DNA of 53,178 bases from an uncultured Bdellovibrionales bacterium. GTDB taxonomy: Bacteria > Bdellovibrionota > Bdellovibrionia > Bdellovibrionales > JAMPXM01. Below are positions 16,658 through 25,064 of the stretch, in pieces (the stretch's first letter is position 1; the number at the start of each line of letters is the position of its first letter). The translations under genes were made by a program, and so were the position numbers. The notes under the pieces are model-generated. The model did no database searches. It saw only the letters and a list, made by a program, of their open reading frames with translations, and was not told where the DNA came from. The stretch covers positions 1 through 53,178 of the forward strand of contig CALBDW010000106.1 in assembly GCA_937927435.1 (NCBI GenBank), in the 5' to 3' direction.

Positions 16658-19408
16658 TTAGACGACGGCTTTCGTGCATTTCGGACAGATGGTCGGATGC
16701 CGCGGGTCTTCCCCGATTTCGGTGCTGTAGTACCAACACCGTTCACACTTCTGACCTTCTGCCTTTTTCGCTTCCACTTGATAGCTTCCCATTTTCAGGG
16801 CCACTTGGGAAACGATAAAAAACTCCGGCAACAGCGATTCGTAACGTTTGAGAAGATCAAGCTTCGCACCGTCGGCCGTGATTTCGACCCGAGCGTCAAG
16901 TCCGGACCCGATGGTCTTGTTCTGCCGGAGCTGTTCGAGCGCCTTACTGACGTCCGAGCGGATCTCGTAAAGCACCGTAAAGTCGGCGGCGAGTTCCTTA
17001 TCGTCCCATTCGGCAACGGGCTTCGGGAAATCCATGAGGAAGACGCTTTCCGGTTTCTCGCCGGGTAAATGAGAAAGGGTTTCCTCCGCGAGGAACGATG
17101 TGATCGGCGCCATGATGCGGATCAGGTGATGCACAAGGATGTACATCACCGTTTGTGTCGCCCGGCGGCCTGCGCTGTCTTTCTTCCAAGTGTAGAGCCG
17201 GTCTTTCATCATGTCGAGGTAGCCGGCCGAGAGATCGACGGTAAAGAAGTTATTGAGCGCGTGGTAGACCTTGTAGAACTCGTAGTTGTCGTAAGCCGTT
17301 GTGGTTTTGCGGATGAGCTCGTTCAGGCGTCCGAGGACCCAACGGTCGAGCGGCGACATGTCTTTGAGCTCGAGGCAATCCGTTGGCGGATTGAAATCGC
17401 CGAGATTCCCGAGCAGGAAACGGATCGTGTTACGGAATCGGCGGTAGGTTTCCGTCACGCGCGCCATCTCTTCCGTGCCGTACGTGACGTCCTGTCCGAA
17501 GTCTTCGTGGGCGGCCCAGAGTCTGAGGATTTCGGCGCCTGAAGTTTTGATGACTTCCGACGGAGAGGCGGCGTTACCCGCCGACTTCGACATTTTTTGT
17601 CCGGTCCGGTCATTGACGAAGCCGTGTGTGACCAGGGCTTTAAAGGGCGGTTTGCCGCTTGTTGCGATCGAGGTGAGAAGGCTCGTCTGGAACCAGCCGC
17701 GGTGTTGGTCGCTTCCTTCGAGATAAATATCAGCCGGTTTTTCGAGGCCTTCGCGCCGGCTTTGGACAGCGGCATGGCAAACACCGGAGTCGAACCAAAC
17801 GTCGAGGATGTCGGTTCCGCGGCGGAAATCTTGCCCGCCGCAGTTTGCGCATTTTTCTCCTTGGACGAATTCGCTTTCGGGAGTTGAGTGATAAGCTTCG
17901 ATGCCGCCGCCTTTTTCCATCGCGTCCGCGACCCGATAGAAGATCTCCGCCTTCGCAAGAGCCGTATTACAAGAACGGCAGTAGAAAACCGGGATCGGCA
18001 CTCCCCAGATGCGTTGGCGGCTTAAGCACCAATCGGGCCTGTTCTCGAGCATGGCACGCATGCGCGCCTCGCCCCATGCCGGCACGAACTTGACCGAATC
18101 GCAGGCTTCGAGCGCTTTCTTGCGGACGGGGAAGCGCTCGTTGTCCATGGCAAGGAACCATTGCGGGGTCGCACGGAACATGAGCGGAGTTTTACTGCGC
18201 CAATTATGGGGATATTGGTGTTCGATAATTTTGTGTGCGACAAGACGTTTCAATTCCTTTAGGCGATCGATGACCAAGGGGTTGGCGTCCCAAATTTTCA
18301 CGCCCTCATATTCCGGCACTTCTTTCGTGAAGCGGCCGGCTTCGTCGACAGGGCTATAGATGCGCAGCCCGTACTTCAAGCCGACGAGATAGTCCTCTTG
18401 GCCGTGTCCAGGAGCCGTGTGGACGAGACCGGTACCGGAATCGAGAGTGACGTGCTCGCCGAGAACGAAGAGTGAGTCGCGGTCGTAAAAGGGATGTTTG
18501 GCCGCAAGCCGTTCGAACTCCGCGCCTTTGGCGAAGACGCCCGTTTCACGCAAGGTGAGACCGGTTTCTTTTTCAACGCTTTCTTTGAGCTGTTTCGCGA
18601 TGACGATGATGTCCGTTCCTGAGTCGTAGAAACCGTAATCGTATTCGGGGTGAAAAGCGACACCGAGGTTCGCCGGCAACGTCCAGGGCGTCGTCGTCCA
18701 GATCAAAACGGAAACCGGTTTATCGAACTTGCCAAATTTCTCCGCGCCTTTTTCCCACGGAAAGAGCACATAAATTGACGGGCTTTTGTGCAGACGGTAC
18801 TCGACTTCCGTATCGGCGAGCGCCGTTTGCAACGTCGGGCACCAGTAAACGGGCTTTTCTCCGCGGAACATGATGCCTTTCTCCAGGCAGCGCGCGAGTT
18901 CGCGGACCTCTTCCGCCTCATATTCGGGTTGTAAAGTGAGATAAGGGTGATCCCAATCCGCGATGACGCCGAGGCGGATGAACTGTTCCTTTTGCCGCTC
19001 AACCCACTTGAGCGCTTCCGCACGGCACAGTTCGCGAATTTCGGCATCGGTTTTTTCTTGGCGTTTCGGCCCGAGCTCTTTCGTGACTTTGTGTTCGATG
19101 GGAAGTCCGTGGCAGTCCCAACCCGGAATGAACGGGGCTCGGTAACCTGCCATATTGCGGTATTTGATCGTGAAGTCTTTCAAGCACTTATTGAGAACGT
19201 GACCAATGTGAATATCGCCGTTGGCGTACGGAGGACCATCGGGGAGCGTGAATGCCGGCCGGCCTTTGTTTTTCTCGAGAATGCGAGCGTGAATATTCTT
19301 TTGTCGCCAAGCTTCAATGAAGATAGGTTCACGCTCCGGAAGGTTGCCTTTCATCGGAAAGGCGGTGGTCGGAAGATTCAAAGTATCCTTATAGTTCGGC
19401 GTCGACAT
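16658..19408 (-). CDS. ileS: Isoleucyl-tRNA synthetase
   Basis: Charges tRNA-Ile. The 916-residue protein is class I with HIGH as HIGH in PYANGDIHIGHVLNK, KMSKS in GQKMSKSAGN, a CP1 editing domain between them (GTTPWTLPANLG-type region) and a C-terminal zinc-binding module (CERCWYYS...CPKC). This is the bacterial type-1 architecture. The start at 19408 (MSTPNYKD) is preferred over an upstream TTG at 19423; a weak GGGA lies upstream. It precedes lspA by 15 bases. Confidence 0.97.
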   Translation of the reverse strand: MSTPNYKDTLNLPTTAFPMKGNLPEREPIFIEAWRQKNIHARILEKNKGRPAFTLPDGPPYANGDIHIGHVLNKCLKDFTIKYRNMAGYRAPFIPGWDCHGLPIEHKVTKELGPKRQEKTDAEIRELCRAEALKWVERQKEQFIRLGVIADWDHPYLTLQPEYEAEEVRELARCLEKGIMFRGEKPVYWCPTLQTALADTEVEYRLHKSPSIYVLFPWEKGAEKFGKFDKPVSVLIWTTTPWTLPANLGVAFHPEYDYGFYDSGTDIIVIAKQLKESVEKETGLTLRETGVFAKGAEFERLAAKHPFYDRDSLFVLGEHVTLDSGTGLVHTAPGHGQEDYLVGLKYGLRIYSPVDEAGRFTKEVPEYEGVKIWDANPLVIDRLKELKRLVAHKIIEHQYPHNWRSKTPLMFRATPQWFLAMDNERFPVRKKALEACDSVKFVPAWGEARMRAMLENRPDWCLSRQRIWGVPIPVFYCRSCNTALAKAEIFYRVADAMEKGGGIEAYHSTPESEFVQGEKCANCGGQDFRRGTDILDVWFDSGVCHAAVQSRREGLEKPADIYLEGSDQHRGWFQTSLLTSIATSGKPPFKALVTHGFVNDRTGQKMSKSAGNAASPSEVIKTSGAEILRLWAAHEDFGQDVTYGTEEMARVTETYRRFRNTIRFLLGNLGDFNPPTDCLELKDMSPLDRWVLGRLNELIRKTTTAYDNYEFYKVYHALNNFFTVDLSAGYLDMMKDRLYTWKKDSAGRRATQTVMYILVHHLIRIMAPITSFLAEETLSHLPGEKPESVFLMDFPKPVAEWDDKELAADFTVLYEIRSDVSKALEQLRQNKTIGSGLDARVEITADGAKLDLLKRYESLLPEFFIVSQVALKMGSYQVEAKKAEGQKCERCWYYSTEIGEDPRHPTICPKCTKAVV

Positions 19409-19465
19409 TCGGCTTCCCGTCAAAAGAGTATGATTGTGCTTAAGTTTCGAGAGTTCTTAAGCTTT

Positions 19466-19918
19466 TTAAGCTAGCAGATTTTTTAGGCTTTTGTAAGCCA
19501 CCGCGATCATCATATTGATCGCTTCCGCATCCGAGGACAGGTTCAGCTGACTTTTGACCTCGTGAATCATTGCCCAGCTGCGTTGATTCAACCCGTTCGG
19601 TAGGAATTCAGGGGAATTGGTCGAAGGCGTGGGGCTACTCGTCGCGCTCATTTTTTTCTGAGCCTGCGGCTCTTCGAACTGCTTCAGCCCCTCGGCCAAG
19701 TTTTTTAGGTCCGAGATAAAAGACTGCGAGCTGACCGGCGCTTCGGTTTCCAAGCTGGAGGTTCCGAATCTTTGCGCGCGCAAATAGAGGCCCACCAACG
19801 CGTCCGGCGTTGTTGCGAGCTTCTTGACCGATTCCGGTTGGCTTTGCAGCCAGTTGAAAGCGGTCGTGAGCGTTTCCCGTGTGTACGCTTGGGGAGGAAT
19901 TGTCGGGCCTGAAGCCAT
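19466..19918 (-). CDS. Hypothetical protein, 150 aa
   Basis: Not recognised. The protein is soluble, with no signal or membrane segment. Residues ~10-75 are helical in character (NWLQSQPESVKKLATTPDALVGLYLRAQ), then comes a Ser/Thr/Pro-rich linker (MSATSSPTPSTNSPEF). A compact C-terminal helix pair follows (MIHEVKSQLNLSSDAEAINMMIAVAYKSLKNLL) that resembles the small helical half of ribbon-helix-helix or other DNA-binding-adaptor proteins. That likeness is weak. It precedes ileS by 57 bases on the same strand and is probably cotranscribed. The ribosome-binding site is weak (GAAG). Confidence 0.62.
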   Translation of the reverse strand: MASGPTIPPQAYTRETLTTAFNWLQSQPESVKKLATTPDALVGLYLRAQRFGTSSLETEAPVSSQSFISDLKNLAEGLKQFEEPQAQKKMSATSSPTPSTNSPEFLPNGLNQRSWAMIHEVKSQLNLSSDAEAINMMIAVAYKSLKNLLA

Positions 19919-19995
19919 AGGCTTCGAAAGCTAACGACTCAAAAAGAGCTGAGCAATTGAAAATCTCGAATTGCTTAATACTTGAGCAGGCTTCC

Positions 19996-20026
19996 GGCGT
20001 CAGCCGCCCCCTTAGCGGCTGGCGTC
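19996..20026 (-). terminator. Strong hairpin directly after the response-regulator stop codon
   Basis: Two 12-base arms (GGCGTCAGCCGC and GCGGCTGGCGTC on the plus strand), pairing fully with two G-U wobbles around a 7-base loop. No T-run follows on the minus strand. A second dyad (19952-19975) followed by a T-run at 19941-19945 may complete termination. Confidence 0.6.
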
Positions 20027-21518
20027 ATTTGTCTGCATAATCCCGAGGAACAATCCCGTATTTCTCGATTTTCCGGAGGAGTGTCTTTTTCGGAATGTTC
20101 GCGTGCAAAGCCGTTTGGTTGATGCGGCCCTTAAAGCGTTTGAGGGCCTTGATGATAAACTCCCGTTCGAATGCTTCTTTTTGCTTGTTAAAGTCGAGTT
20201 CTTCGCCGTCGAGGGCCGCTTCAACCGCGGGTGCATTCGCTCCCGGTTCTTCGTTTTCGCCGTTCAGGGCGGTTTCAGCTTCTGGTGAAGTCGGCTCTGA
20301 GGCCACGCCCGATGCGTGGACGGCGGGTGTTTGCAGCAGGCTGGTGCCCGTAGCGATTAAAATGTTTTCCGGTAGCGAGCTCAACGTGAGCATGTTCGAG
20401 TTTTCGAGAATGAATGCATGCTCGATCACGTTCTCGAGTTCGCGGATATTGCCGGGCCACGAGTATTTTTTCATCACGGTGAGAGCGTCGGGCGCCATAC
20501 CGATGATGCGTTTGCCGTGTTGCTTGTTGAACTTCTTGATGAAGTTGTTCACGAGCGTTTCGATGTCGTTCTTGCGGTCGGCGAGAGACGGCAGGAAGAT
20601 CGGAACGACGTTCAGGCGGTAGAAAAGATCTTCGCGGAATTTCCCTTCCGCGATCATCTGTTCGAGGGGCCGGTTGGTTGCGGCGATCACGCGAACGTTG
20701 GCCTCGATTTCGCGGTTTGAGCCAACGGGAGCGAAGACTTTTTCCTGCAGAACCCGCAGGAGTTTCACCTGCATCATGAGCGGCATATCGCCGAGCTCAT
20801 CGAGGAACAGGGTTCCGCCTTCCGCGTACTGGAACTTTCCGATTTTTCTTTCATGCGCGCCCGTGAAAGCCCCTTTTTCGTGACCGAAGAGCTCGCTCTC
20901 GAAAAGGTTTTCTGGAATCGCCGAGCAGTTGATGGCCACGAATTTTCCGTCTTTGCGGGCGGAGTTGTAGTGGATCGCGCGCGCGACGAGTTCCTTACCT
21001 GTTCCCGAGGCTCCGCGGATCAAAACCGGCGTGTCGACCTTGGAGAGACGGTAGATGATATTAAACACCTTCTGCATTTCCGCCGTGTTACCGATGATTT
21101 TGCGGCCGGATTCCATCAGGATCGGAGCGCTCGCAGCGATGTTCGAGATCATGGCGTGCGCGTTGAGCGCGCGGTCGACGAGCTGGAGCAGTTCGTCGCC
21201 GTTAACTGGTTTGGAAACGTAGTCGTAGGCCCCCTCTTTCACGGCGTTCACGGCGTCTTTGATGTTCGCGTACGCCGTCATGATCAAAACGATGATGGAA
21301 GGGTCGTGTTCTTTGATCAGTTTCAGCGCCTCGAGCCCGTTGAGACGGGGCATGTCCACATCGAGAAGAACCAATTCGAACTGGCCGGCACGGATCTTTT
21401 CGATTGCGTCGAGACCGTCAACGGCTTCGTGAACTTCGAAGTTGCCCGTTTGCGCGAGGGTTTCCCGAACGGAAAACCGCAAGCCTTGATCGTCATCGAC
21501 AACGAGTACGCGTACCAT
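20025..21518 (-). CDS. Sigma-54-dependent response regulator, NtrC family
   Basis: DNA-binding regulator of 497 residues. The receiver (residues 1-120) is intact: Asp8/Asp9, phospho-acceptor Asp53 in LLDVDMP, Thr81 and Lys103. The AAA+ domain has Walker A GASGTGKE, GAFTGA and Walker B LFLDELGD; a linker rich in Glu/Ala follows, then a Fis-type helix-turn-helix at the C terminus (INQTALHANIPKKTLLRKIEKYG). The start at 21518 (MVRVLVVDDD) has GGAG upstream; a longer start at 21539 would overlap the kinase gene. It follows the CHASE2 kinase by 17 bases, which makes it the cognate partner. A sigma-54-type promoter heads this gene group, so it may activate its own operon. Confidence 0.95.
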   Translation of the reverse strand: MVRVLVVDDDQGLRFSVRETLAQTGNFEVHEAVDGLDAIEKIRAGQFELVLLDVDMPRLNGLEALKLIKEHDPSIIVLIMTAYANIKDAVNAVKEGAYDYVSKPVNGDELLQLVDRALNAHAMISNIAASAPILMESGRKIIGNTAEMQKVFNIIYRLSKVDTPVLIRGASGTGKELVARAIHYNSARKDGKFVAINCSAIPENLFESELFGHEKGAFTGAHERKIGKFQYAEGGTLFLDELGDMPLMMQVKLLRVLQEKVFAPVGSNREIEANVRVIAATNRPLEQMIAEGKFREDLFYRLNVVPIFLPSLADRKNDIETLVNNFIKKFNKQHGKRIIGMAPDALTVMKKYSWPGNIRELENVIEHAFILENSNMLTLSSLPENILIATGTSLLQTPAVHASGVASEPTSPEAETALNGENEEPGANAPAVEAALDGEELDFNKQKEAFEREFIIKALKRFKGRINQTALHANIPKKTLLRKIEKYGIVPRDYADK

Positions 21519-21535
21519 CGTCCTCTCCGGTCTTC

Positions 21536-23395
21536 TCAATGGAATTGGGCGACTACGGGTTCATTGCTTGTTTCCGTCGGCAATTCGACCGTGAAGGTCG
21601 AACCCGCGCCGTACCGGCTATCTACTGAAATGGTGCCGGAATGCAACTCCACGAAATATTTAGCAAGATACAGGCCAAGTCCCGATCCTTTGAGCGAAGA
21701 ATTCTTGACCGCCCGCGAGCGGTAGAACTTCGCGAAAACATGAGGCAAATCCTCTTCCGGAATGCCCATGCCCTGGTCGGCCACCTGGATGACGACCCGG
21801 CCGTCTACCTCTTCCGTGGATACCAGGATGCGAGAATTTTCAGGGCTGTACTTAATTGCGTTCTCGATGAGGTTGGAGAAAACCTGGCGCATCAGGTCTA
21901 CGTCCATACGGATGCTGAACATCGGCTCCAGCTCCGCGACGATCTCAATATTCTTGCGTTTCGCTAGATATTCAAGTTTGCCGATGACCTCGAGAATCAG
22001 GCTGTTCACGTCCCGACTGGTGTAATTCAATTCGATTTTTTGGCTTTCGATACGTCCCAGATCGAGGATCGAACTGATGAAGGTAAGAAGTTCTTGGGAC
22101 GATTTGGCGAGGTTTTCGAGAGCCTCTTTCTGGCGTGGCGAAAGGGGATTCGGGTCTTTCAGCACGACGTCGGTCATGCCCTGGATACGCGCGATCGGTG
22201 TCTTTAGATCGTGCGACATCATGCTGAGGAAGTTCGTTTTCAGCTCTTCCACCTGCATGAGGAGTTTGTTTTTCTGGTAATACTCCCAGCTGCGGCGGTT
22301 TTCGATAATCAGACGATAGGGAATAAAGAAGTAGTAGCAAACGAAGACCGCAAGATACGGGTGAGCCATCCCGATCCAAAGCCCCGCGAGCCAAAAGAGC
22401 AGAAAGCCGAAGACGAAATAGCCGATGACCGCGCCGGCGAGAATCATTAGGCCGCGGCTCGGTCTCACCTTTAAAACGGCATGGACGGTCAGGAGCGAGA
22501 TCAAGGCTGTGAAGATGAAGTCCACCCACTTCGGTACGCGCACGGGAGCGGAGTTGCGAATCAGCGTATCGAGCATGTTCGCGTGCAGTTCGAGCACCGT
22601 CATCGCGACGATGTCGCGCGAATAAGGCGTGCGGACGTAATCTTTCGAGGTCGTCTGTAAGTCCCGGCCGACGAATACGACTTTATCTGCGAACCGCCCC
22701 AGATCGAACGAGGGCTCCAAAACTGAGCCGAGTTCGGTGAACGGATAAGTGTTTGTGGGGTGGAAGTCGATATAGAGTTGGTTCGAGCCCAGGTATTCGA
22801 AGACCCCGCGGATTTTCGTTTCGTCTGCGGCGTCAGGGTTGAAAAGCGCCGCCAGTTCCGGCTGGAGTGCGGCTTGCCCTTGGTAGGAAAGGAACATGCG
22901 CCGGGTGACCGAGTCCCCCGCGAAGATATTTCGGTCCGAAGTCAGCGGGCTGCTGCGCACGGCGATCCTGTCGAAGGGGGGAAGCAGCTTGAAGGCGTTT
23001 TCTTCGCCCTTCAAAGCGACATCGTCCACGGCGACGTAGAAGCGGGGAAGCCGATCGATCGCGTTCGCCAGTTCTTTGAGCTCGGAAGGAGTTCCGGCGA
23101 GCTCGTTCGGATTGATTAGATACACGACGGCGGCCGCGCCGCTGTCCTTCAGTTTATCGAGAAGGAGCAAGTGGTCTTTCGCGTTCGGCTCGCGCCCGAA
23201 GCGCTCGACGGTTTTCGGGTTGACCACGATCAGCTCTGATTTCCCGGTGGTTTGCGGAACCGGACGCAGTCTTACCCGAGCGTCATAAAGCAGCGCCTCG
23301 ACGTAATCGAAGCGGAACTGGCTTATGACGACCGCGATCGCCAGCGCGAAGCCGGCTTGCAGCAGTTTTAAGTAAGTCTGCTCCCTTACTCGCAC
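21536..23395 (-). CDS. CHASE2-domain sensor histidine kinase
   Basis: Membrane sensor kinase of 619 residues. A first membrane segment (~residues 10-26) is followed by a periplasmic CHASE2 sensor (~30-285; the typical end motif is FVGRDLQTTSKDYVRTPYS then LELHANMLDTLI). Two or three membrane helices follow (~291-360). HisKA carries phospho-acceptor His395 in SHDLKTP, and the HATPase has N (NLIENAIKYS), G1 (VADQGMGIPE) and G2 (GSGLGLYLAK) boxes. It starts at a GTG with GAGGGG seven bases upstream, 27 bases after the stop of the small peptide gene, and precedes the response regulator by 17 bases. The CHASE2 ligand is generally unknown; the neighbouring peptide is a candidate. Confidence 0.93.
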   Translation of the reverse strand: MRVREQTYLKLLQAGFALAIAVVISQFRFDYVEALLYDARVRLRPVPQTTGKSELIVVNPKTVERFGREPNAKDHLLLLDKLKDSGAAAVVYLINPNELAGTPSELKELANAIDRLPRFYVAVDDVALKGEENAFKLLPPFDRIAVRSSPLTSDRNIFAGDSVTRRMFLSYQGQAALQPELAALFNPDAADETKIRGVFEYLGSNQLYIDFHPTNTYPFTELGSVLEPSFDLGRFADKVVFVGRDLQTTSKDYVRTPYSRDIVAMTVLELHANMLDTLIRNSAPVRVPKWVDFIFTALISLLTVHAVLKVRPSRGLMILAGAVIGYFVFGFLLFWLAGLWIGMAHPYLAVFVCYYFFIPYRLIIENRRSWEYYQKNKLLMQVEELKTNFLSMMSHDLKTPIARIQGMTDVVLKDPNPLSPRQKEALENLAKSSQELLTFISSILDLGRIESQKIELNYTSRDVNSLILEVIGKLEYLAKRKNIEIVAELEPMFSIRMDVDLMRQVFSNLIENAIKYSPENSRILVSTEEVDGRVVIQVADQGMGIPEEDLPHVFAKFYRSRAVKNSSLKGSGLGLYLAKYFVELHSGTISVDSRYGAGSTFTVELPTETSNEPVVAQFH

Positions 23396-23422
23396 GAATC
23401 ATCCCCTCTGGGTGCGGAAGGT

Positions 23423-23545
23423 TTATTCGCCATCGACCGGGATGCAGGGGCGGGCGTAACGGATCGGGTTCGTCTTACCGTTTTTCTCATTGGCCGACGA
23501 CGTGTGCTCCGTATTCTTGGGCTTCACTTTTTTGATGTGTTTCAT
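23423..23545 (-). CDS. Candidate radical-SAM-modified peptide precursor, 40 aa
   Basis: A 41-codon frame (40 residues) overlapping the last 59 bases of the radical SAM maturase gene in another frame. It has an ATG and AAGGAAGG six bases upstream. The N terminus is basic (MKHIKKVKPK), the middle is polar (TEHTSSANEKNGK) and the C terminus is NPIRYARPCIPVDGE with a single Cys34, adjacent Arg-Tyr and two prolines. It has no signal peptide. Size, leader-like basic N terminus, core-like C terminus and tight coupling to a SPASM maturase are the usual marks of a RiPP precursor. No similarity to a named peptide family is recognised. The kinase gene begins 27 bases downstream. It could still be a chance frame. 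Confidence 0.66.
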   Translation of the reverse strand: MKHIKKVKPKNTEHTSSANEKNGKTNPIRYARPCIPVDGE

Positions 23546-24845
23546 ATCCGTCCTTCCTTTCAACGGTTTCAAGTCTGGCTTCAGCGTAATACTCGATCGC
23601 TTTCGCGATCGTGTTTCGTATCCTGTCGCAAAAATCCTTGTCTTTCTTTTGCTTGGATCCGTTTTTCAATTGGTTCACATACATGCAGCCGCCGCCGCAA
23701 AGGTAGCGGGCCCAGCAGGCTCCGCACTGGTTCAGTTCGTTGAGGCGTGGCGCGTACGCATGCAATTTCTCATGATCGATGGTAAGACCACGGCCGATTT
23801 CTTCCGACTCGGTACCCGCGAACCATTGGCAGGCGGTCAATCGCCCGCGACCATCGGTTGTGAGATGGCTTTTGCCGGCCCCGCAATGGTTGTGAAGGCG
23901 CCGGCGCTCATCCAACGCCCGGAAATAGGAGTCAAACTGCTCAATCCGCCTGAGTTCTTTTTCGCCTCCGATGGCGTAAGCGTAATCCGCTGTTTCCGCG
24001 AGCGAACGCATGTAAGCGCGGCTCGCTTCACTGTCGCCTTCCGCCGCTGCGAAATCGAACTTGAGCGAATCGAAGCCGAGCGGCTTCAGGTATTGGTAGG
24101 TGCGGAGGACGTCGGTGTTATGTTTTCCGAAAACGGCTCCGGCCGAGATCGAGCCGAGACGGTCGCGGACCCGCATGAGAGTCTCAATTCCCCTGAGCGT
24201 GCGTGCGCTCGAGCCGAGTCCTCCGCGGGAAACGCGGTTTTGGTCATGCACCTCCGGAGGGCCGTCGATGCTGACGGTGACGTGGCAACCGATCTCCGCC
24301 AGTAGTTCCGCGATCGCCGGCGTCACCAGAGTGCCGTTCGTGATGAGATAAAACCGTACCCGGATGTCGCGACCGGCCGCTTGCAGCTTTGTGAAGCGGG
24401 CAAGGCGGCGGATCGTATCGGGAACCAAAAGCGGCTCGCCACCGAAGAACGTGAGGGAAAATTCCCCGCCATTTGGGATATCGTGCAAAAGGGTGCGGAT
24501 TTGTTCTTCGATAATCTCCGTCTCGACCTGTTTCATGGCGGCGCCGAAACTTCCGTCGCCGCCTGCCGCGCAATAAACGCATTTGAGATTGCACGCTTGA
24601 ACGACGTTGACCATCAGCGATCGGACTTTTTGGGGGATATCGGCATCAACCGTCGACGGATCGACTTCTTCGTTCCAGGCTTCCAGTTCCGCGCGTGCCT
24701 CGGAAGGCGAGCGCATATCCTTTCGTAGGACGTCCCAAAGCTCAGGGCTTAACTCGGCCACTTGTAGATTGCGAACGTGAAAGCCCAGAAATTTTCCGGA
24801 CCGCGTTCGTAAACCCAGAATGTTTCGGTATCGCGCTAGCTGCAC
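23487..24845 (-). CDS. Radical SAM/SPASM peptide maturase
   Basis: Iron-sulfur enzyme of 452 residues that probably modifies a ribosomal peptide. The radical SAM cluster motif CNLKCVYC is at Cys85, Cys89, Cys92. FFGGEPLL, ITNGTL and SIDGPPEVHDQNR are typical of sulfatase-maturase-like enzymes. The SPASM domain has all seven cysteines of the published signature (Cys321, Cys339, then CGACWARYLCGGGC at 374-387, and Cys406), so two auxiliary clusters are expected. The N terminus (ARYRNILGLRTRSGKFLGF) resembles peptide maturases. The GTG at 24845 is chosen because GGAG lies seven bases upstream; a GTG at 24884 has no site. No sulfatase is nearby; the partner is likely the 40-residue peptide overlapping its 3' end. 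Confidence 0.92.
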   Translation of the reverse strand: MQLARYRNILGLRTRSGKFLGFHVRNLQVAELSPELWDVLRKDMRSPSEARAELEAWNEEVDPSTVDADIPQKVRSLMVNVVQACNLKCVYCAAGGDGSFGAAMKQVETEIIEEQIRTLLHDIPNGGEFSLTFFGGEPLLVPDTIRRLARFTKLQAAGRDIRVRFYLITNGTLVTPAIAELLAEIGCHVTVSIDGPPEVHDQNRVSRGGLGSSARTLRGIETLMRVRDRLGSISAGAVFGKHNTDVLRTYQYLKPLGFDSLKFDFAAAEGDSEASRAYMRSLAETADYAYAIGGEKELRRIEQFDSYFRALDERRRLHNHCGAGKSHLTTDGRGRLTACQWFAGTESEEIGRGLTIDHEKLHAYAPRLNELNQCGACWARYLCGGGCMYVNQLKNGSKQKKDKDFCDRIRNTIAKAIEYYAEARLETVERKDGYETHQKSEAQEYGAHVVGQ

Positions 24846-24930
24846 GTTCGCACTCCGCGGAATGGGCTTGGTGCAAAATGGCACCGTTTTCCGAAAAACG
24901 CACCCAATCAGGGCTATTTAGATTCCTTAA

Positions 24931-24945
24931 GCAAGTTTTTTGCCA
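24931..24945 (-). promoter_or_regulatory. Sigma-54 (-24/-12) promoter of the maturase-peptide-kinase-regulator unit
   Basis: On the minus strand the sequence is TGGCAAAAAACTTGC followed by T: the GG and GC doublets have exact sigma-54 spacing. Predicted transcript start is near 24919, about 75 bases before the maturase GTG. The last gene of the unit encodes a sigma-54 activator, so autoregulation is likely. A GGGAT/ATCCC inverted repeat lies just upstream (about 24954-24977) and might be an enhancer site. Confidence 0.72.
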
Positions 24946-25064
24946 GGGCCTTTGGGATCTCAGCGGCCAAAATCCCGAGAAGGAGGTCGAATTCGGGCGC
25001 AATTTGGCATACTTACGCTGTTTTTTGGCGGGGAACGGCCTGCGCCGGATGCCAATCGACCCTT

